Below are positions 20,760 through 30,689 of a stretch of DNA of 64,000 nucleotides, piece by piece; within the stretch, counting starts at the first letter, position 1, and each line of letters opens with the position of its first letter. Location: contig JAUYTV010000058.1 of the NCBI GenBank assembly GCA_030694985.1, positions 1 to 64,000 of the forward strand. Direction: 5' to 3'. The notes beneath the pieces were generated by a model that saw only the letters and a program-made list of their open reading frames with translations, was not told the origin of the DNA and made no database searches. A program made the position numbers and the translations under genes. The DNA is from Methanoregula sp. GTDB lineage: Archaea > Halobacteriota > Methanomicrobia > Methanomicrobiales > Methanospirillaceae.

Positions 20760-21823
20760 CCATCCCGTTCGGACCCCAGCACCCGGTACTTCCCGAACCC
20801 CTCCACCTCGATCTCGTGCTTGAGGATGAAAAAGTCGTAGATGTCATCCCGACAATAGGGTACGTCCACCGCGGTCTTGAGAAACTGGTAGAAAAACGGG
20901 AATACACCGAGTACGTCTTCATCGCAGAGCGAATCTGCGGGATATGCAGTCACATCCACGGCCAGACCTATGTTCAGGGTATCGAACAGATCATGGGACT
21001 TGAGATTCCTGAACGCGCCCAGTATCTCCGGACCATATGGTCGGAATATTCAAGGCTGCACTCGCACCTGCTCTGGCTCGGACTTTTTGCTGACAGCATG
21101 GGTTTTGAAAGCGTCTTTATGAACTCATGGAGGCTCCGCGAGCACATTCTCGATGACCTTGAAGCGACCACTGGTGGCCGGGTTATCCAGGGCGTCTGCA
21201 AGGTGGGCGGTGTCCGGCGGGATATCGCCCCGGAGAAACTGGATGAGATGGTAAAGGGGCTCAAAGGAATTGAGCATGAGCTCCAGGCACTCACGAACGT
21301 ATTTTTGCATGACAGCTCTATCCAGCACCGGCTGAAAGGTATAGGTGTGCTCAGTAATGACGATGCCTATTACCTCGGGGCAGTAGGTCCGACTGCAAGA
21401 GGCAGCGGCGTTGCGATTGATCTCCGTGAAACCGGCTATGCAGCCTACGGGAAGATCAATTTCAAACCGGTTGTTGAGTATGACGGGGACTGCTATGCCC
21501 GCTGTGCCGTCCGGGCAAAAGAGATGTTCACATCGATCGATATCATTGAGCAGTGTGCAAAGAAGATCCCTGATGGCCCGGTTGACATGAAAGTGACCGG
21601 TGCACCGGATGGTGAATTCCTTGCACGGGCCGAGCAGCCCCGTGGAGAAGTCATCCATTACATCAAGGGCAATGGCAAGAAAAATCTTGTCCGGCACCGC
21701 GTCCGGACACCAACGTTTACCAACATCCCCCCGCTTGTCACGCTCCTCAAGGGTTGCGATCTTGCGGATGTGCCGGTGATTGTCCTGTCTATCGATCCCT
21801 GTATCGGCTGTGCGGAGAGGTGA
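20744..21823 (+). CDS. echE: Ech hydrogenase large subunit EchE (NiFe)
   Basis: RICGICSH N-terminal and DPCIGCAER C-terminal NiFe Cys motifs. Confidence 0.96.
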   Translation: MSKQITIPFGPQHPVLPEPLHLDLVLEDEKVVDVIPTIGYVHRGLEKLVEKREYTEYVFIAERICGICSHIHGQTYVQGIEQIMGLEIPERAQYLRTIWSEYSRLHSHLLWLGLFADSMGFESVFMNSWRLREHILDDLEATTGGRVIQGVCKVGGVRRDIAPEKLDEMVKGLKGIEHELQALTNVFLHDSSIQHRLKGIGVLSNDDAYYLGAVGPTARGSGVAIDLRETGYAAYGKINFKPVVEYDGDCYARCAVRAKEMFTSIDIIEQCAKKIPDGPVDMKVTGAPDGEFLARAEQPRGEVIHYIKGNGKKNLVRHRVRTPTFTNIPPLVTLLKGCDLADVPVIVLSIDPCIGCAER

Positions 21824-21829
21824 GGAGAC

Positions 21830-22225
21830 ATGACCTTTTTCCAGATGACAAAGACGGTGTTAAAAAGTCTATTCTCCCGCCCGGCCACCCTGATGTACCC
21901 GGTAAAACCGGCCAAGAAGACTAAAGCCACCCGCGGACACGTAAAGATCGACCCAACGAAGTGCATCACCTGCCGGATCTGCCAGCGCAAGTGCCCGACT
22001 CAGGCGATCTGTGTGGATGTCAAGGAAAAGACGTGGGAGATTGACCAGATGCGCTGCGTGGTCTGCGCCATATGTGTTGATACATGCCCGACCAAAAGTC
22101 TCACCATGGACAACCAGTACCGCCCGGCGATGACTGCCCGTGGCGGTCTTGAGAAATTTACCGTGGCAGGGCCAAAGAAGAAGGAACCGGTGGCGGCTGA
22201 TGCAGCAAAGCCGGCAAAAGAATAA
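21830..22225 (+). CDS. echF: Ech hydrogenase ferredoxin subunit EchF
   Basis: Two 4Fe-4S motifs CITCRICQRKCP and CVVCAICVDTCP. Confidence 0.94.
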   Translation: MTFFQMTKTVLKSLFSRPATLMYPVKPAKKTKATRGHVKIDPTKCITCRICQRKCPTQAICVDVKEKTWEIDQMRCVVCAICVDTCPTKSLTMDNQYRPAMTARGGLEKFTVAGPKKKEPVAADAAKPAKE

Positions 22226-22321
22226 TTTTTTTTTGGATTGTGTAACGACAATGCTCGCGGCACAGATCAGTAACGGTATCAACTGGTGCTGACACACGGG
22301 ACTCTTTTTTTGCCCTTGCAC

Positions 22322-24163
22322 TTATATTGTGGGGGGGTCTCGTCTCATAGGACGGACGTTTGCCCCCTCCATCTCCCCTCCCGCCCACGCAAACCGTTCC
22401 CGGATGGTAGGTGGCAGTTCTTTTTCATTGATCGGGACGAATCCGAAATTTCCATAGAATTTCGTGAGATCCCACACTGAATGCATGTAGAGCATATCCT
22501 GCCCGCATGCCTCGACAAGCCCCCAGATTGCAGCATTCGCATACCCGTGACCGCGCTGGCTGACAGGAGTGAATACGCCATCTACTTCAAACCCGTCCGT
22601 ATGCCGTTTGCACCGGGCAACAGAGACCGCCTGCCCGCCATAAAATGCGGCAAATATCCGGTCTGTTTTCGAGTCGCCCTTTGTGTTGTGGTAATCTGTC
22701 CAGAGCGTCTCTGCAATGGAAAATTCCAGAGAAACCAGCTCCCTCACGGTCGCACCGGTGCGGTGTTTCGCGAGATGCCGTGCCGGTACAGATGATACCG
22801 GCAGCGCGGGGGTCTCTTCACTGGTCCCCTCGATACGATAACCCCCGGGCGGAACATGGATCACGAAACGTGCCCCCTTGCCTTCGATCCCGGTCTCCTG
22901 TATGGTCATATCGGTCACCTCAACGATCTGGCGGCAGATGAAGAGCCCTATCCCTGCGCTCCCCCCGGCATCATACTTGAATATCTGCCGTTTCTTCTCT
23001 GTTGGGATCCCGGCACCATCGTCCGTGAAGCAGAGATCAAGCCCTTCAGCGGTCTCGTGATACGTGACAACAATGTTCTTTATCCTGCCGTTGCTATGCC
23101 GCAGTGAATTCTCCAGAAGGTGGGTGAGGACATCGGCAAAGAGCGGATCTGCGTAGACTTCGAGGCGTCCTGCCCAGCACCGGATTGAGACCGTGCCATC
23201 ATCCGAGGGAAGGCGGGCGGACTCAAGCGTCTGCTGCACACTCATCCAGACCGGAGGGAGCGTTCCGAGATCCTTGTAGGACTCGGTGAGGAAGAGCTGG
23301 CGGGCAACGTTCCATGCCAGCGTCCGGATCCGATCGATATACGTGCGTATCACGGGTTCCTCGCAGTGGGCATCGGCCTCATCAACAGTCTCCAGGATCT
23401 GGTCGACCGACCGGTGGAGATGGTCTGCCGAGAAGTGCGACAGGATGCTGAGTTTGTCGTTTGCCATCTGACATGCATGCTCGGCACGAACGCGGCTGGT
23501 GATATCGAAGAATGTGAGGATCGCCCTTTTGCCCGGGAGTGATGCAGCAGAGACAAGCACGATAACCGAGTTCTCATCCGGTAGAGAGAAACTCGTCTCT
23601 GTTGCGTATACCGCCCCTTCGCTGGAGAGCCGGTTGAAAAAATCCAGCTCCCCATCCCCGCCCCAGATGGTTGCAATTGAAGTGCCCTTAAGGTCAGCAG
23701 CATTTCGTTTGAGAAGGTCAGCAGCTTTCCAGTTGATCGCTTCAATCGTCCGGCTGCTGCCAATCTCGGCAACAAGGATGCTGCCACCTTCCGAATGGTC
23801 AAAAAGACCTTTGTAGAGCACTTCCTGTTCCTGGAGGCGGATGGTAAGTGTAGCGATCAGCCACCCGATAACAACAATGACAAGTGTGCGTACCAGCGCT
23901 TCAATAAGAATTGTTGGCGAGCTTCCGGCAAGAAGGATTACGAAGATGAGGTATATAGCTCCAATGCAAACGGCGATGATAGTACCCCTGCGCGGGTACT
24001 GGTATGCGGCGATCACAACCGGAATGTACAGGAGATGGGGGAGACCTGTTGAGATTCCAAAAAGGAGTCCGGTAAGATTAGCGAGAAGTGCAGCTGCAGC
24101 CGTTCCAAGGATTACCGCATTCCAGAGGAGATCGCGATTCTCAAACCGTGTATTGATGGTCAT
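22322..24163 (-). CDS. Membrane PAS histidine kinase with C-terminal GNAT acetyltransferase domain
   Basis: 4 TM N-terminus; PAS; HATPase (LENSLRHSNG, DDGAGIPTEKK, GIGLFICRQIV); C-terminal GNAT (VDGVFTPVSQRGHGYANAAIW..LTKFYGNFGFVP). Confidence 0.88.
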   Translation of the reverse strand: MTINTRFENRDLLWNAVILGTAAAALLANLTGLLFGISTGLPHLLYIPVVIAAYQYPRRGTIIAVCIGAIYLIFVILLAGSSPTILIEALVRTLVIVVIGWLIATLTIRLQEQEVLYKGLFDHSEGGSILVAEIGSSRTIEAINWKAADLLKRNAADLKGTSIATIWGGDGELDFFNRLSSEGAVYATETSFSLPDENSVIVLVSAASLPGKRAILTFFDITSRVRAEHACQMANDKLSILSHFSADHLHRSVDQILETVDEADAHCEEPVIRTYIDRIRTLAWNVARQLFLTESYKDLGTLPPVWMSVQQTLESARLPSDDGTVSIRCWAGRLEVYADPLFADVLTHLLENSLRHSNGRIKNIVVTYHETAEGLDLCFTDDGAGIPTEKKRQIFKYDAGGSAGIGLFICRQIVEVTDMTIQETGIEGKGARFVIHVPPGGYRIEGTSEETPALPVSSVPARHLAKHRTGATVRELVSLEFSIAETLWTDYHNTKGDSKTDRIFAAFYGGQAVSVARCKRHTDGFEVDGVFTPVSQRGHGYANAAIWGLVEACGQDMLYMHSVWDLTKFYGNFGFVPINEKELPPTIRERFAWAGGEMEGANVRPMRRDPPTI

Positions 24164-24422
24164 CTGTCAGCCTCTGGTTTTCGTGCACCGATTTCCATTG
24201 ACGGATATTGCAAATCAAAATACTTGAGGGTTTTGATTTTGTGAGCGGGGTTTTTTAAGAGATCCCGCGAGCCTGTCGGCAGGGGTGCTATAACTGTGTC
24301 GAAATATCCAATGTATCACTGTAGTAAAAAAATCGGACTGGTTCTTTTTATCGGGCATACGTGAACGTTTCCGGATATATCACTGTTGGGGGATAGAGAT
24401 GCAACCAGAAAAAAAGTGTTTT

Positions 24423-25820
24423 TCAGGCGAACGTGAACGTCTCATGTAACAGTGTCTGAAGATCGACTACAATCGCAAGCGCCGGTGTCGGGTTCACGTT
24501 CATCTGCTTCTGGAATTTCGTCTGGGACTGCCAGGTACCGGCATTGATGCCAAGTACGCCCCGGTAATTTGTAATCCCCTTGATATGGACATGGCCGGTA
24601 TGGAGAATCTCGGGCAATGGATCGATGATCATCCGGTCGGTCTTTCCTGCAGCAATCGGGGTTTTACGGCCGTACACCGGTGCCAGATGACGGCGCTGTA
24701 GCATCTCTTGCATTATCAGTCCGCTCTGCGCGTAGGATGCCCCGGGGATGAGACCTATCATATCATCGATCGATCGCCCGTGATACATAAGCACCCGAAC
24801 ACCCTGCAGGTTGACAAGCGAAGGGTTCTCTACAAGGATACAATTGTCCGGGAATTTTTTGATGAATGCATCAGGTAACACCGGTTGTGGCTCTGCGCCA
24901 CGAACCACATCGTGGTTGCCGGGCGATATGATAATTTTCATCCGCGAGGGAAGATTACGCATCATCTCACCGAACGCCTCGTACTGCTCGTAGATGTTTT
25001 TTATTGTCAGTTCGTTTTCATGCCCGGGATAGATACCGATACCATCCACAAGGTCACCGGCAATCAGCAGGTAAGAGAAATCCGATGCCGAGAGCCAGTC
25101 GGAAAAGCGGCTCCAGCTATCCGCTAAAAAGGTGTCACTGCCCACATGAACATCCGAGATGAAAACCGCCTTTCCCGGCTTTTCACTCTTGAACGGGGTG
25201 TTGTCAATGCGGATGTCCGGGCGGTAGAGCAGCTCGGCAAAGAAGAGTTTCCCATCGCTGGAGAGCTTGCCTTTGACACCAATGACTTCGTCATGGATAA
25301 TCCGATCGGCATCGATAAAGACCGGACGATCTTTTAAAAAGAGCACAGTAATACTTGCCGAAGAGTCCTCGATCTCGGCGATCCGGTGCCCGTTTGTCGT
25401 GGTCTTGATCTCTGTGACCATACCAATGATGGTGCACTCCTCCTGCCGGTACCGGTTGGAACGCGTCAGTGCTTCGATGGGCATGGCGCTGCACCGGCTC
25501 CGTATCATTCCACTCAGTCTGGCGTAACGGTCGCGGAAATAGTGGAGATAATCACCAGTACCGTTTATGGGCCCGGAAGTTCCAGAAGAGCCGCTGATCA
25601 CTTCCACGCTGGGATCGGTGAGAAAGCGGGTGCCGTCCCGGGTGACGGTCATGCCGGGGATGTGCTGCGCCGAGACCACAATTGCATGGTCAGGCACCCC
25701 GGCAATGATGCGTTCTATCAGCTCAGGGTCATCCTGTTCCAGGAGATACCGCACCACATCGGGATGTACCTGCAGCCGCTTGTCTAAAAAAGCGAGTGTG
25801 ATCTGCTGTACATCGAGCAT
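24423..25820 (-). CDS. polB: DNA polymerase II (PolD) small subunit DP1
   Basis: Calcineurin-like phosphoesterase motifs FISDVHVGSDTF, IAGDLVDG, ISPGNHD, HTGHVH with OB-fold upstream. Confidence 0.95.
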   Translation of the reverse strand: MLDVQQITLAFLDKRLQVHPDVVRYLLEQDDPELIERIIAGVPDHAIVVSAQHIPGMTVTRDGTRFLTDPSVEVISGSSGTSGPINGTGDYLHYFRDRYARLSGMIRSRCSAMPIEALTRSNRYRQEECTIIGMVTEIKTTTNGHRIAEIEDSSASITVLFLKDRPVFIDADRIIHDEVIGVKGKLSSDGKLFFAELLYRPDIRIDNTPFKSEKPGKAVFISDVHVGSDTFLADSWSRFSDWLSASDFSYLLIAGDLVDGIGIYPGHENELTIKNIYEQYEAFGEMMRNLPSRMKIIISPGNHDVVRGAEPQPVLPDAFIKKFPDNCILVENPSLVNLQGVRVLMYHGRSIDDMIGLIPGASYAQSGLIMQEMLQRRHLAPVYGRKTPIAAGKTDRMIIDPLPEILHTGHVHIKGITNYRGVLGINAGTWQSQTKFQKQMNVNPTPALAIVVDLQTLLHETFTFA

Positions 25821-26053
25821 GGATACATATCGTCCACTGAGAAAATATAAAGATCCCATCATTCTATCGTGCCGGCTGTTCCACAGGAAAGGACAATTAT
25901 CTCTGGTACCTCTCATCGCAGGATCATGGGAGTGTGTGGGGTTTAAAAAAAAACCTGTTCGGATCTAACTATCTCTTAAAGATACTCCCATGGTGTTCCG
26001 CAGTTCGAAAGGTGCGCTATATTAACAAAAAATCTCATACAGTGTAGCAAGAA

Positions 26054-27007
26054 ATGGCAGAAAAAGAAAAAACCCGGGACCTCCGCATGTTAATTGGCCA
26101 GTTCCGGACAAGCGATCATTGGGCGGTATCCCTTGTTCGTGATCTGATCTGGGTAGTGGCAGTTGTCGGTTGTATCGCGCTCGCCCTCTATTTGATCTGT
26201 GGCACATGGCCGGCTGTTGTCACGATCGAGTCCGGGAGCATGGTGCCCAACATGAATGTTGGGGATCTCGTGGTTGTAGTCCAGAAAGATCGTTTTCTGG
26301 ATCTCCAGACATGGGATGAAGGAAAGGTGTCAGGGTATAAAAAGTTCGGTGACTTCGGGGATGTGATCATCTACCGCCCGAATGGTCTCACCGACATGTG
26401 GGCCTCGGTAGGTCTCCTCCCGCTCTCAAAGGCGCAGCACCCGATCATCCACCGGGCAATGACATGGACAAATGCCGGCCAGCCGGTTCCATCGTATCTC
26501 AATCTCTATCGCGGGAAAGTCACTCCGACAGGGTATCTCCCGCTCACTGTCAGGGGAGAGACCCAGAATGGGTACCAGATCCTCTCGACCGTTGTTGACG
26601 CTCCCCCGGCTGCCAACTTCACGCCCGGCTCAAAGGATCTCATCATAAAAACCCCGCAGGGCAACTATGTCCTTCCCGCGGATGCCATAATACCGAACTC
26701 AGGCTATGTCAGGGACACCGGTACTCAGGCAACCCATGGCGGTTACATCACCAAGGGTGACAACAACATTCTCAGCGACCAGGGGTACCTCACGTTCCCC
26801 GGGACAGGGACAGTTGAGCCCGTGGCAAAGGAGTGGGTTATCGGAAAGGCCCTCTTTACCGTGCCCTATGTCGGACTCCTCCCGCTCCACATTGTAGAAG
26901 TGATCATTGTTGTTATCATCATCATGGTGCTCCACGAACTCTACCTCCGCAGGAAAGAAGAAGCAGGGATCCAAAAACCGAAAAAGAGCGGGAAGAAACA
27001 GCGGTGA
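26054..27007 (+). CDS. Signal peptidase I (S26B type)
   Basis: TIESGSMVPNMNVGDLVVV; YITKGDNN; C-terminal TM. Confidence 0.9.
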   Translation: MAEKEKTRDLRMLIGQFRTSDHWAVSLVRDLIWVVAVVGCIALALYLICGTWPAVVTIESGSMVPNMNVGDLVVVVQKDRFLDLQTWDEGKVSGYKKFGDFGDVIIYRPNGLTDMWASVGLLPLSKAQHPIIHRAMTWTNAGQPVPSYLNLYRGKVTPTGYLPLTVRGETQNGYQILSTVVDAPPAANFTPGSKDLIIKTPQGNYVLPADAIIPNSGYVRDTGTQATHGGYITKGDNNILSDQGYLTFPGTGTVEPVAKEWVIGKALFTVPYVGLLPLHIVEVIIVVIIIMVLHELYLRRKEEAGIQKPKKSGKKQR

Positions 27008-27015
27008 GAGGAGAT

Positions 27016-28101
27016 ATGGTAAACGTATCAACCCTGCTGTCCGATGTGCTGGGGGGTCACCGCCTCACCGCAAAGGAAGCAGAACACCTCCTGAACACGA
27101 AGGGGCACTATGTCCTTGCAATCACTGCAGCTGCCGATGAGCAGCGTGAACGCCGGGTCGGAGATACCGTCACCTATGTGCGGAACCAGAACCTGCACGT
27201 CACAAACATCTGTAAGAACCTTTGCGGGTTTTGCGGGTTTGGGAGGAAAGTGACTGATGAGGGGGCATACTGCCATGACAAAGCGGGGATCCAGGTACAG
27301 GCAAAGCTGGCGTATGAGCGGAAGGTGACCGAGATCTGCCTGCTCTCGGGAGTGCATCCCGGCTTCACGCTGGACACATTCGTCGATCTGATTCACTGGG
27401 TGCATGAGGCAGCGCCAGGGGTACATGTCCATGCCTTCAGCCCGGACGAGGTTGCCCATGCAGCACACCGGGGCGGGTGTTCAACGCCCGAAGTGCTCGC
27501 CCGGCTCAAAGAGGAGGGTCTTGGAACAATCCAGGGAACTGCGGCAGAGATCTTAGTGGACTCTGTCCGGGAAGTGATCTGTCCCCGCAAGGTGCCCGCC
27601 GCAGACTGGGTCCGGATCATCAAAGAGGCACATGGGATTGGCCTGCGATCGACAGCGACCATTATGTACGGATCGTACGAGACCGCAGCAGATCAGGTTA
27701 AACATCTCGGCATCCTGCGGAACATACAGGAGGAAACGCACGGGTTTACTGAGCTTGTCACCCTACCTTATGTCCATACCAATACAACGCTGTACCAGCA
27801 GGGGATTGCCAGAGCCGGGCCCACTGGCAGGGAAGATCTCCTGATGATCGCAGTTTCCCGTCTCTTCCTTGATAATTTTACTAATATTCAGGTTGCATGG
27901 GGAAAAGTCGGGCTGAAGATGACCCAGCTTGCCCTTTTATCCGGAGCCAATGATCTTGCGGGCACCATGTTCACCGATGATGTGAGCGGTGATGCCGGAG
28001 CTTCTGGCTCGAACTATCTGGATCCAAAAGATATGGAACGAATCGTTACCGATATCGGTCGAAGGCTCAGGCAGCGGACTACCCTGTATGAGATTGTTTG
28101 A
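27016..28101 (+). CDS. cofH: Radical SAM CofH-type F420 (FO) biosynthesis protein, copy 1
   Basis: VTNICKNLCGFCGFGRK (CxxxCxxC); ATIMYGSYETAADQVKHL; start ATG 27016. Confidence 0.93.
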   Translation: MVNVSTLLSDVLGGHRLTAKEAEHLLNTKGHYVLAITAAADEQRERRVGDTVTYVRNQNLHVTNICKNLCGFCGFGRKVTDEGAYCHDKAGIQVQAKLAYERKVTEICLLSGVHPGFTLDTFVDLIHWVHEAAPGVHVHAFSPDEVAHAAHRGGCSTPEVLARLKEEGLGTIQGTAAEILVDSVREVICPRKVPAADWVRIIKEAHGIGLRSTATIMYGSYETAADQVKHLGILRNIQEETHGFTELVTLPYVHTNTTLYQQGIARAGPTGREDLLMIAVSRLFLDNFTNIQVAWGKVGLKMTQLALLSGANDLAGTMFTDDVSGDAGASGSNYLDPKDMERIVTDIGRRLRQRTTLYEIV

Positions 28102-28164
28102 GATCTCTGAGAAAAAGCGGTTGAACCGCAAGAAAAACGCTTTTTTTTGTTTCTGATCCGAAGA

Positions 28165-28464
28165 TCAGAGCAGTTCCAGCGCCTGACGCCCGGTCATGCC
28201 GTTTTTGATCCCGCGTCCCATTGCAGAGCGGTTTGCTTCCTTTACAATCCCTTTTAAGACATCATCGATATCTACGATCGACGGTCCGATGGAGGGTCGC
28301 ACCTTGACTGCCGGGTAGCTGAACGAATCGAGCGCTGCTACATCAAACGCCCCACACCCAACCATACCCACATCGGTCTTGACCGCGACAAGGTTTGCCG
28401 GGCCTAATGGGATGATGAATCCATCTGCGAGCTTTCTTGTCAGTTGAACATTTACCTGCTGCAT
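28165..28464 (-). CDS. DUF1805 family protein
   Basis: VAVKTDVGMVGCGAFDVAALDSFSYPAVKVRP..IGRGIKNGMTGRQALELL. Confidence 0.8.
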   Translation of the reverse strand: MQQVNVQLTRKLADGFIIPLGPANLVAVKTDVGMVGCGAFDVAALDSFSYPAVKVRPSIGPSIVDIDDVLKGIVKEANRSAMGRGIKNGMTGRQALELL

Positions 28465-28573
28465 ATCGCTCCTGTAGAGATGGTTGGCTTCAGGGAATAA
28501 GAATCATGCGGATAATAGCGACAGGTTTACTTTTTTGCGGACCAACACTGGACAACAAACGCGTGGAGTACCC

Positions 28574-29662
28574 ATGAAAACCCTCTTCCAGAATCTGCTT
28601 TCGGATGTGAAGGCCGGCCACCGGCTGACGGATAAGGAGGCCCACCTGTTATTCTCGGTACACGACCGGCAGGTGTGGGATGTTGCCAGAGCAGCAGATG
28701 AGGTGCGCGAGGAGCGGGTCGGTCCTGCGATCACCTATGTCCTGAACCAGAATATCAACGTGACCAACCTCTGCGTTAATGCCTGCGGGTTCTGTGGTTT
28801 TTCAAAAAAAACCGGTGATGAGGGGATATATTTCCATGACAAGACAGAGATCCAGAAGAAAGCTGCCCTTGCAAAGACACGGGGCGTCTCTGAGATCTGC
28901 ACCGTCAGCGGGCTTCACCCGGCATTCACCGCGCAATCCTATGCCGATGTCTACCGGTGTATCCATGAAGCGGCGCCGGGAGTCCATCTCCACGCGAGCA
29001 ACCCAATGGAAGTTGCGTATGCGGCTAAAAAGAGTAAGATGAGCACAAAAGACGTGCTCGTCCTGATGAAAGAGGCCGGGCTGGGATCGATGTGCGGGAC
29101 GGCAGCCGAGATCTTAGTGGACTCTGTCCGGGACGCGATCTGCCATGAGAAGATCTCTACGGCAGAATGGGTGCGCATCATCAAAGAGGCGCACAGGCTT
29201 GGAATTCCCACTACCGCTACAATCATGTACGGCCACTGCGAAAGTGACGCGGATCGGGTTTCTCATCTTGCAATTCTGCGGGAGATACAGGATGAGACAC
29301 ATGGATTTACCGAGTTTGTGCCACTCTCGTTCATCCACATGAACACGCCCCTGTTCCGCGCAGGTATCGCCCGGGCGGGAGCAACAGGAAGAGAGGATCT
29401 CCTGATGGTAGCCGTCGCCCGCCTCTTTCTTGACAATTTTAAAAATATTCAGGTATCGTGGGTGAAAGAGGGGATCAAGATGGCGCAACTCGGGCTCATT
29501 GCAGGGGCCAATGATCTCGGAGGCACGATGTTTGAAGAGAGCATCTCAAAAGGGGCTGGAGCGCTCAATACCGATTACCTTGATCCCAAAGAGATGCAGC
29601 GCGTGGCAGAGGATGTGGGCAGATCCCTTAAACGGCGCACCACGCTGTATGAGGATATCTGA
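28574..29662 (+). CDS. cofH: Radical SAM CofH-type F420 (FO) biosynthesis protein, copy 2
   Basis: NVTNLCVNACGFCGFSKK; paralog of copy 1 along the whole length; start ATG 28574. Confidence 0.93.
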   Translation: MKTLFQNLLSDVKAGHRLTDKEAHLLFSVHDRQVWDVARAADEVREERVGPAITYVLNQNINVTNLCVNACGFCGFSKKTGDEGIYFHDKTEIQKKAALAKTRGVSEICTVSGLHPAFTAQSYADVYRCIHEAAPGVHLHASNPMEVAYAAKKSKMSTKDVLVLMKEAGLGSMCGTAAEILVDSVRDAICHEKISTAEWVRIIKEAHRLGIPTTATIMYGHCESDADRVSHLAILREIQDETHGFTEFVPLSFIHMNTPLFRAGIARAGATGREDLLMVAVARLFLDNFKNIQVSWVKEGIKMAQLGLIAGANDLGGTMFEESISKGAGALNTDYLDPKEMQRVAEDVGRSLKRRTTLYEDI

Positions 29663-29679
29663 AAAAAGGATTTTTCGTT

Positions 29680-30237
29680 TTATTTGTTGTGATTGCTTTT
29701 GACAAGCCGGACGATCTTATCCCCGATCTTCTGGGCTTTTTCTATTGCTTCCTTATCAGCGAGCACTTCGCCTTCGTGATACCCGTTGCCCTTGACTGAT
29801 CCCAGCGATGAAAATTCATGGGTGCTTAAGAATCCTTCAAGTGTCTGGATCGTCCGGCTTGCACCTTTCTGTGCCTGCACGGCCACCGCAACTCCCTTTC
29901 TGCCAGCCAGCTTGTGGTCATGGTAGAGGGAATACGTGCGGTCTATGAAATTCTTGATATGGCCGCACACATCGTAGTAATATGTGGGTGAACCGATCAC
30001 GAGCACATCGCAGTCGAGTATCTTCCTGACGATAGAATCCCAGTCATCGTTCTCGATCACGCACCACTTCTTCTCTTTGCACTTCTCACAGCCCAGACAC
30101 GGGTGGATCTTCTTGCCTGCAAGTGAGACAAATTCGGTCTTGACCCCTGCATCCTTACAGCGTTCGAGAATGACATTGACCAGCACTGCGGTGTTGCCAT
30201 CTTTTCGCATGCTTCCGGATATTCCCAGCACCTTCAT
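29680..30237 (-). CDS. Flavodoxin/NADPH-dependent FMN reductase family (iron-sulfur flavoprotein-like)
   Basis: VLGISGSMRKDGNTAVLVNVIL; CLGCEKCKEKKWC; GSPTYYYDVCGHIKNFIDR. Confidence 0.9.
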   Translation of the reverse strand: MKVLGISGSMRKDGNTAVLVNVILERCKDAGVKTEFVSLAGKKIHPCLGCEKCKEKKWCVIENDDWDSIVRKILDCDVLVIGSPTYYYDVCGHIKNFIDRTYSLYHDHKLAGRKGVAVAVQAQKGASRTIQTLEGFLSTHEFSSLGSVKGNGYHEGEVLADKEAIEKAQKIGDKIVRLVKSNHNK

Positions 30238-30689
30238 ATGTTATCCTCTACGCAGGGGCTCATGATTGTTTTGGTGGTTGGAGTGACCTGGAGCTGCCGG
30301 AAAGCAGAGATTATCTCCTCCTCTGGATCGCACTGCCGGTAAAAAAGGTGGGATATGCAGGTGCAGTCACTGCAACCGAACTTTGGAACTTCGTCCCCGC
30401 CCAGCTCGTGAGCAAGCCGGCATTCGAGCCTCTCACTAGTTACCCCACAGACTGCATATATCAGAGAAAAAAGGGGCGAAGAGAGGAGATAATCCACATG
30501 CCATTTCGGCCGTTTGTCGCGCTGTGCTGCAAGGCTGATGTGGCGCTCCAGACGTTTTAAGCCCCCGCTGCCCAGCGCAGAACCGATATAGCAGTGCCAG
30601 CCGGGCTTAAACGTGATCTCACCGAGTGCACCGATACGGACCGTGCTGCCCTGATTTTTTAAAACAAGACAGTAAATTCCCTTATCCAT
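30234..30689 (-). CDS. GIY-YIG/DUF123 family protein
   Basis: YCYIGSALGSGGLKRLERHI...KRPKWHVDYLLS. Confidence 0.88.
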   Translation of the reverse strand: MDKGIYCLVLKNQGSTVRIGALGEITFKPGWHCYIGSALGSGGLKRLERHISLAAQRDKRPKWHVDYLLSSPLFSLIYAVCGVTSERLECRLAHELGGDEVPKFGCSDCTCISHLFYRQCDPEEEIISAFRQLQVTPTTKTIMSPCVEDNI

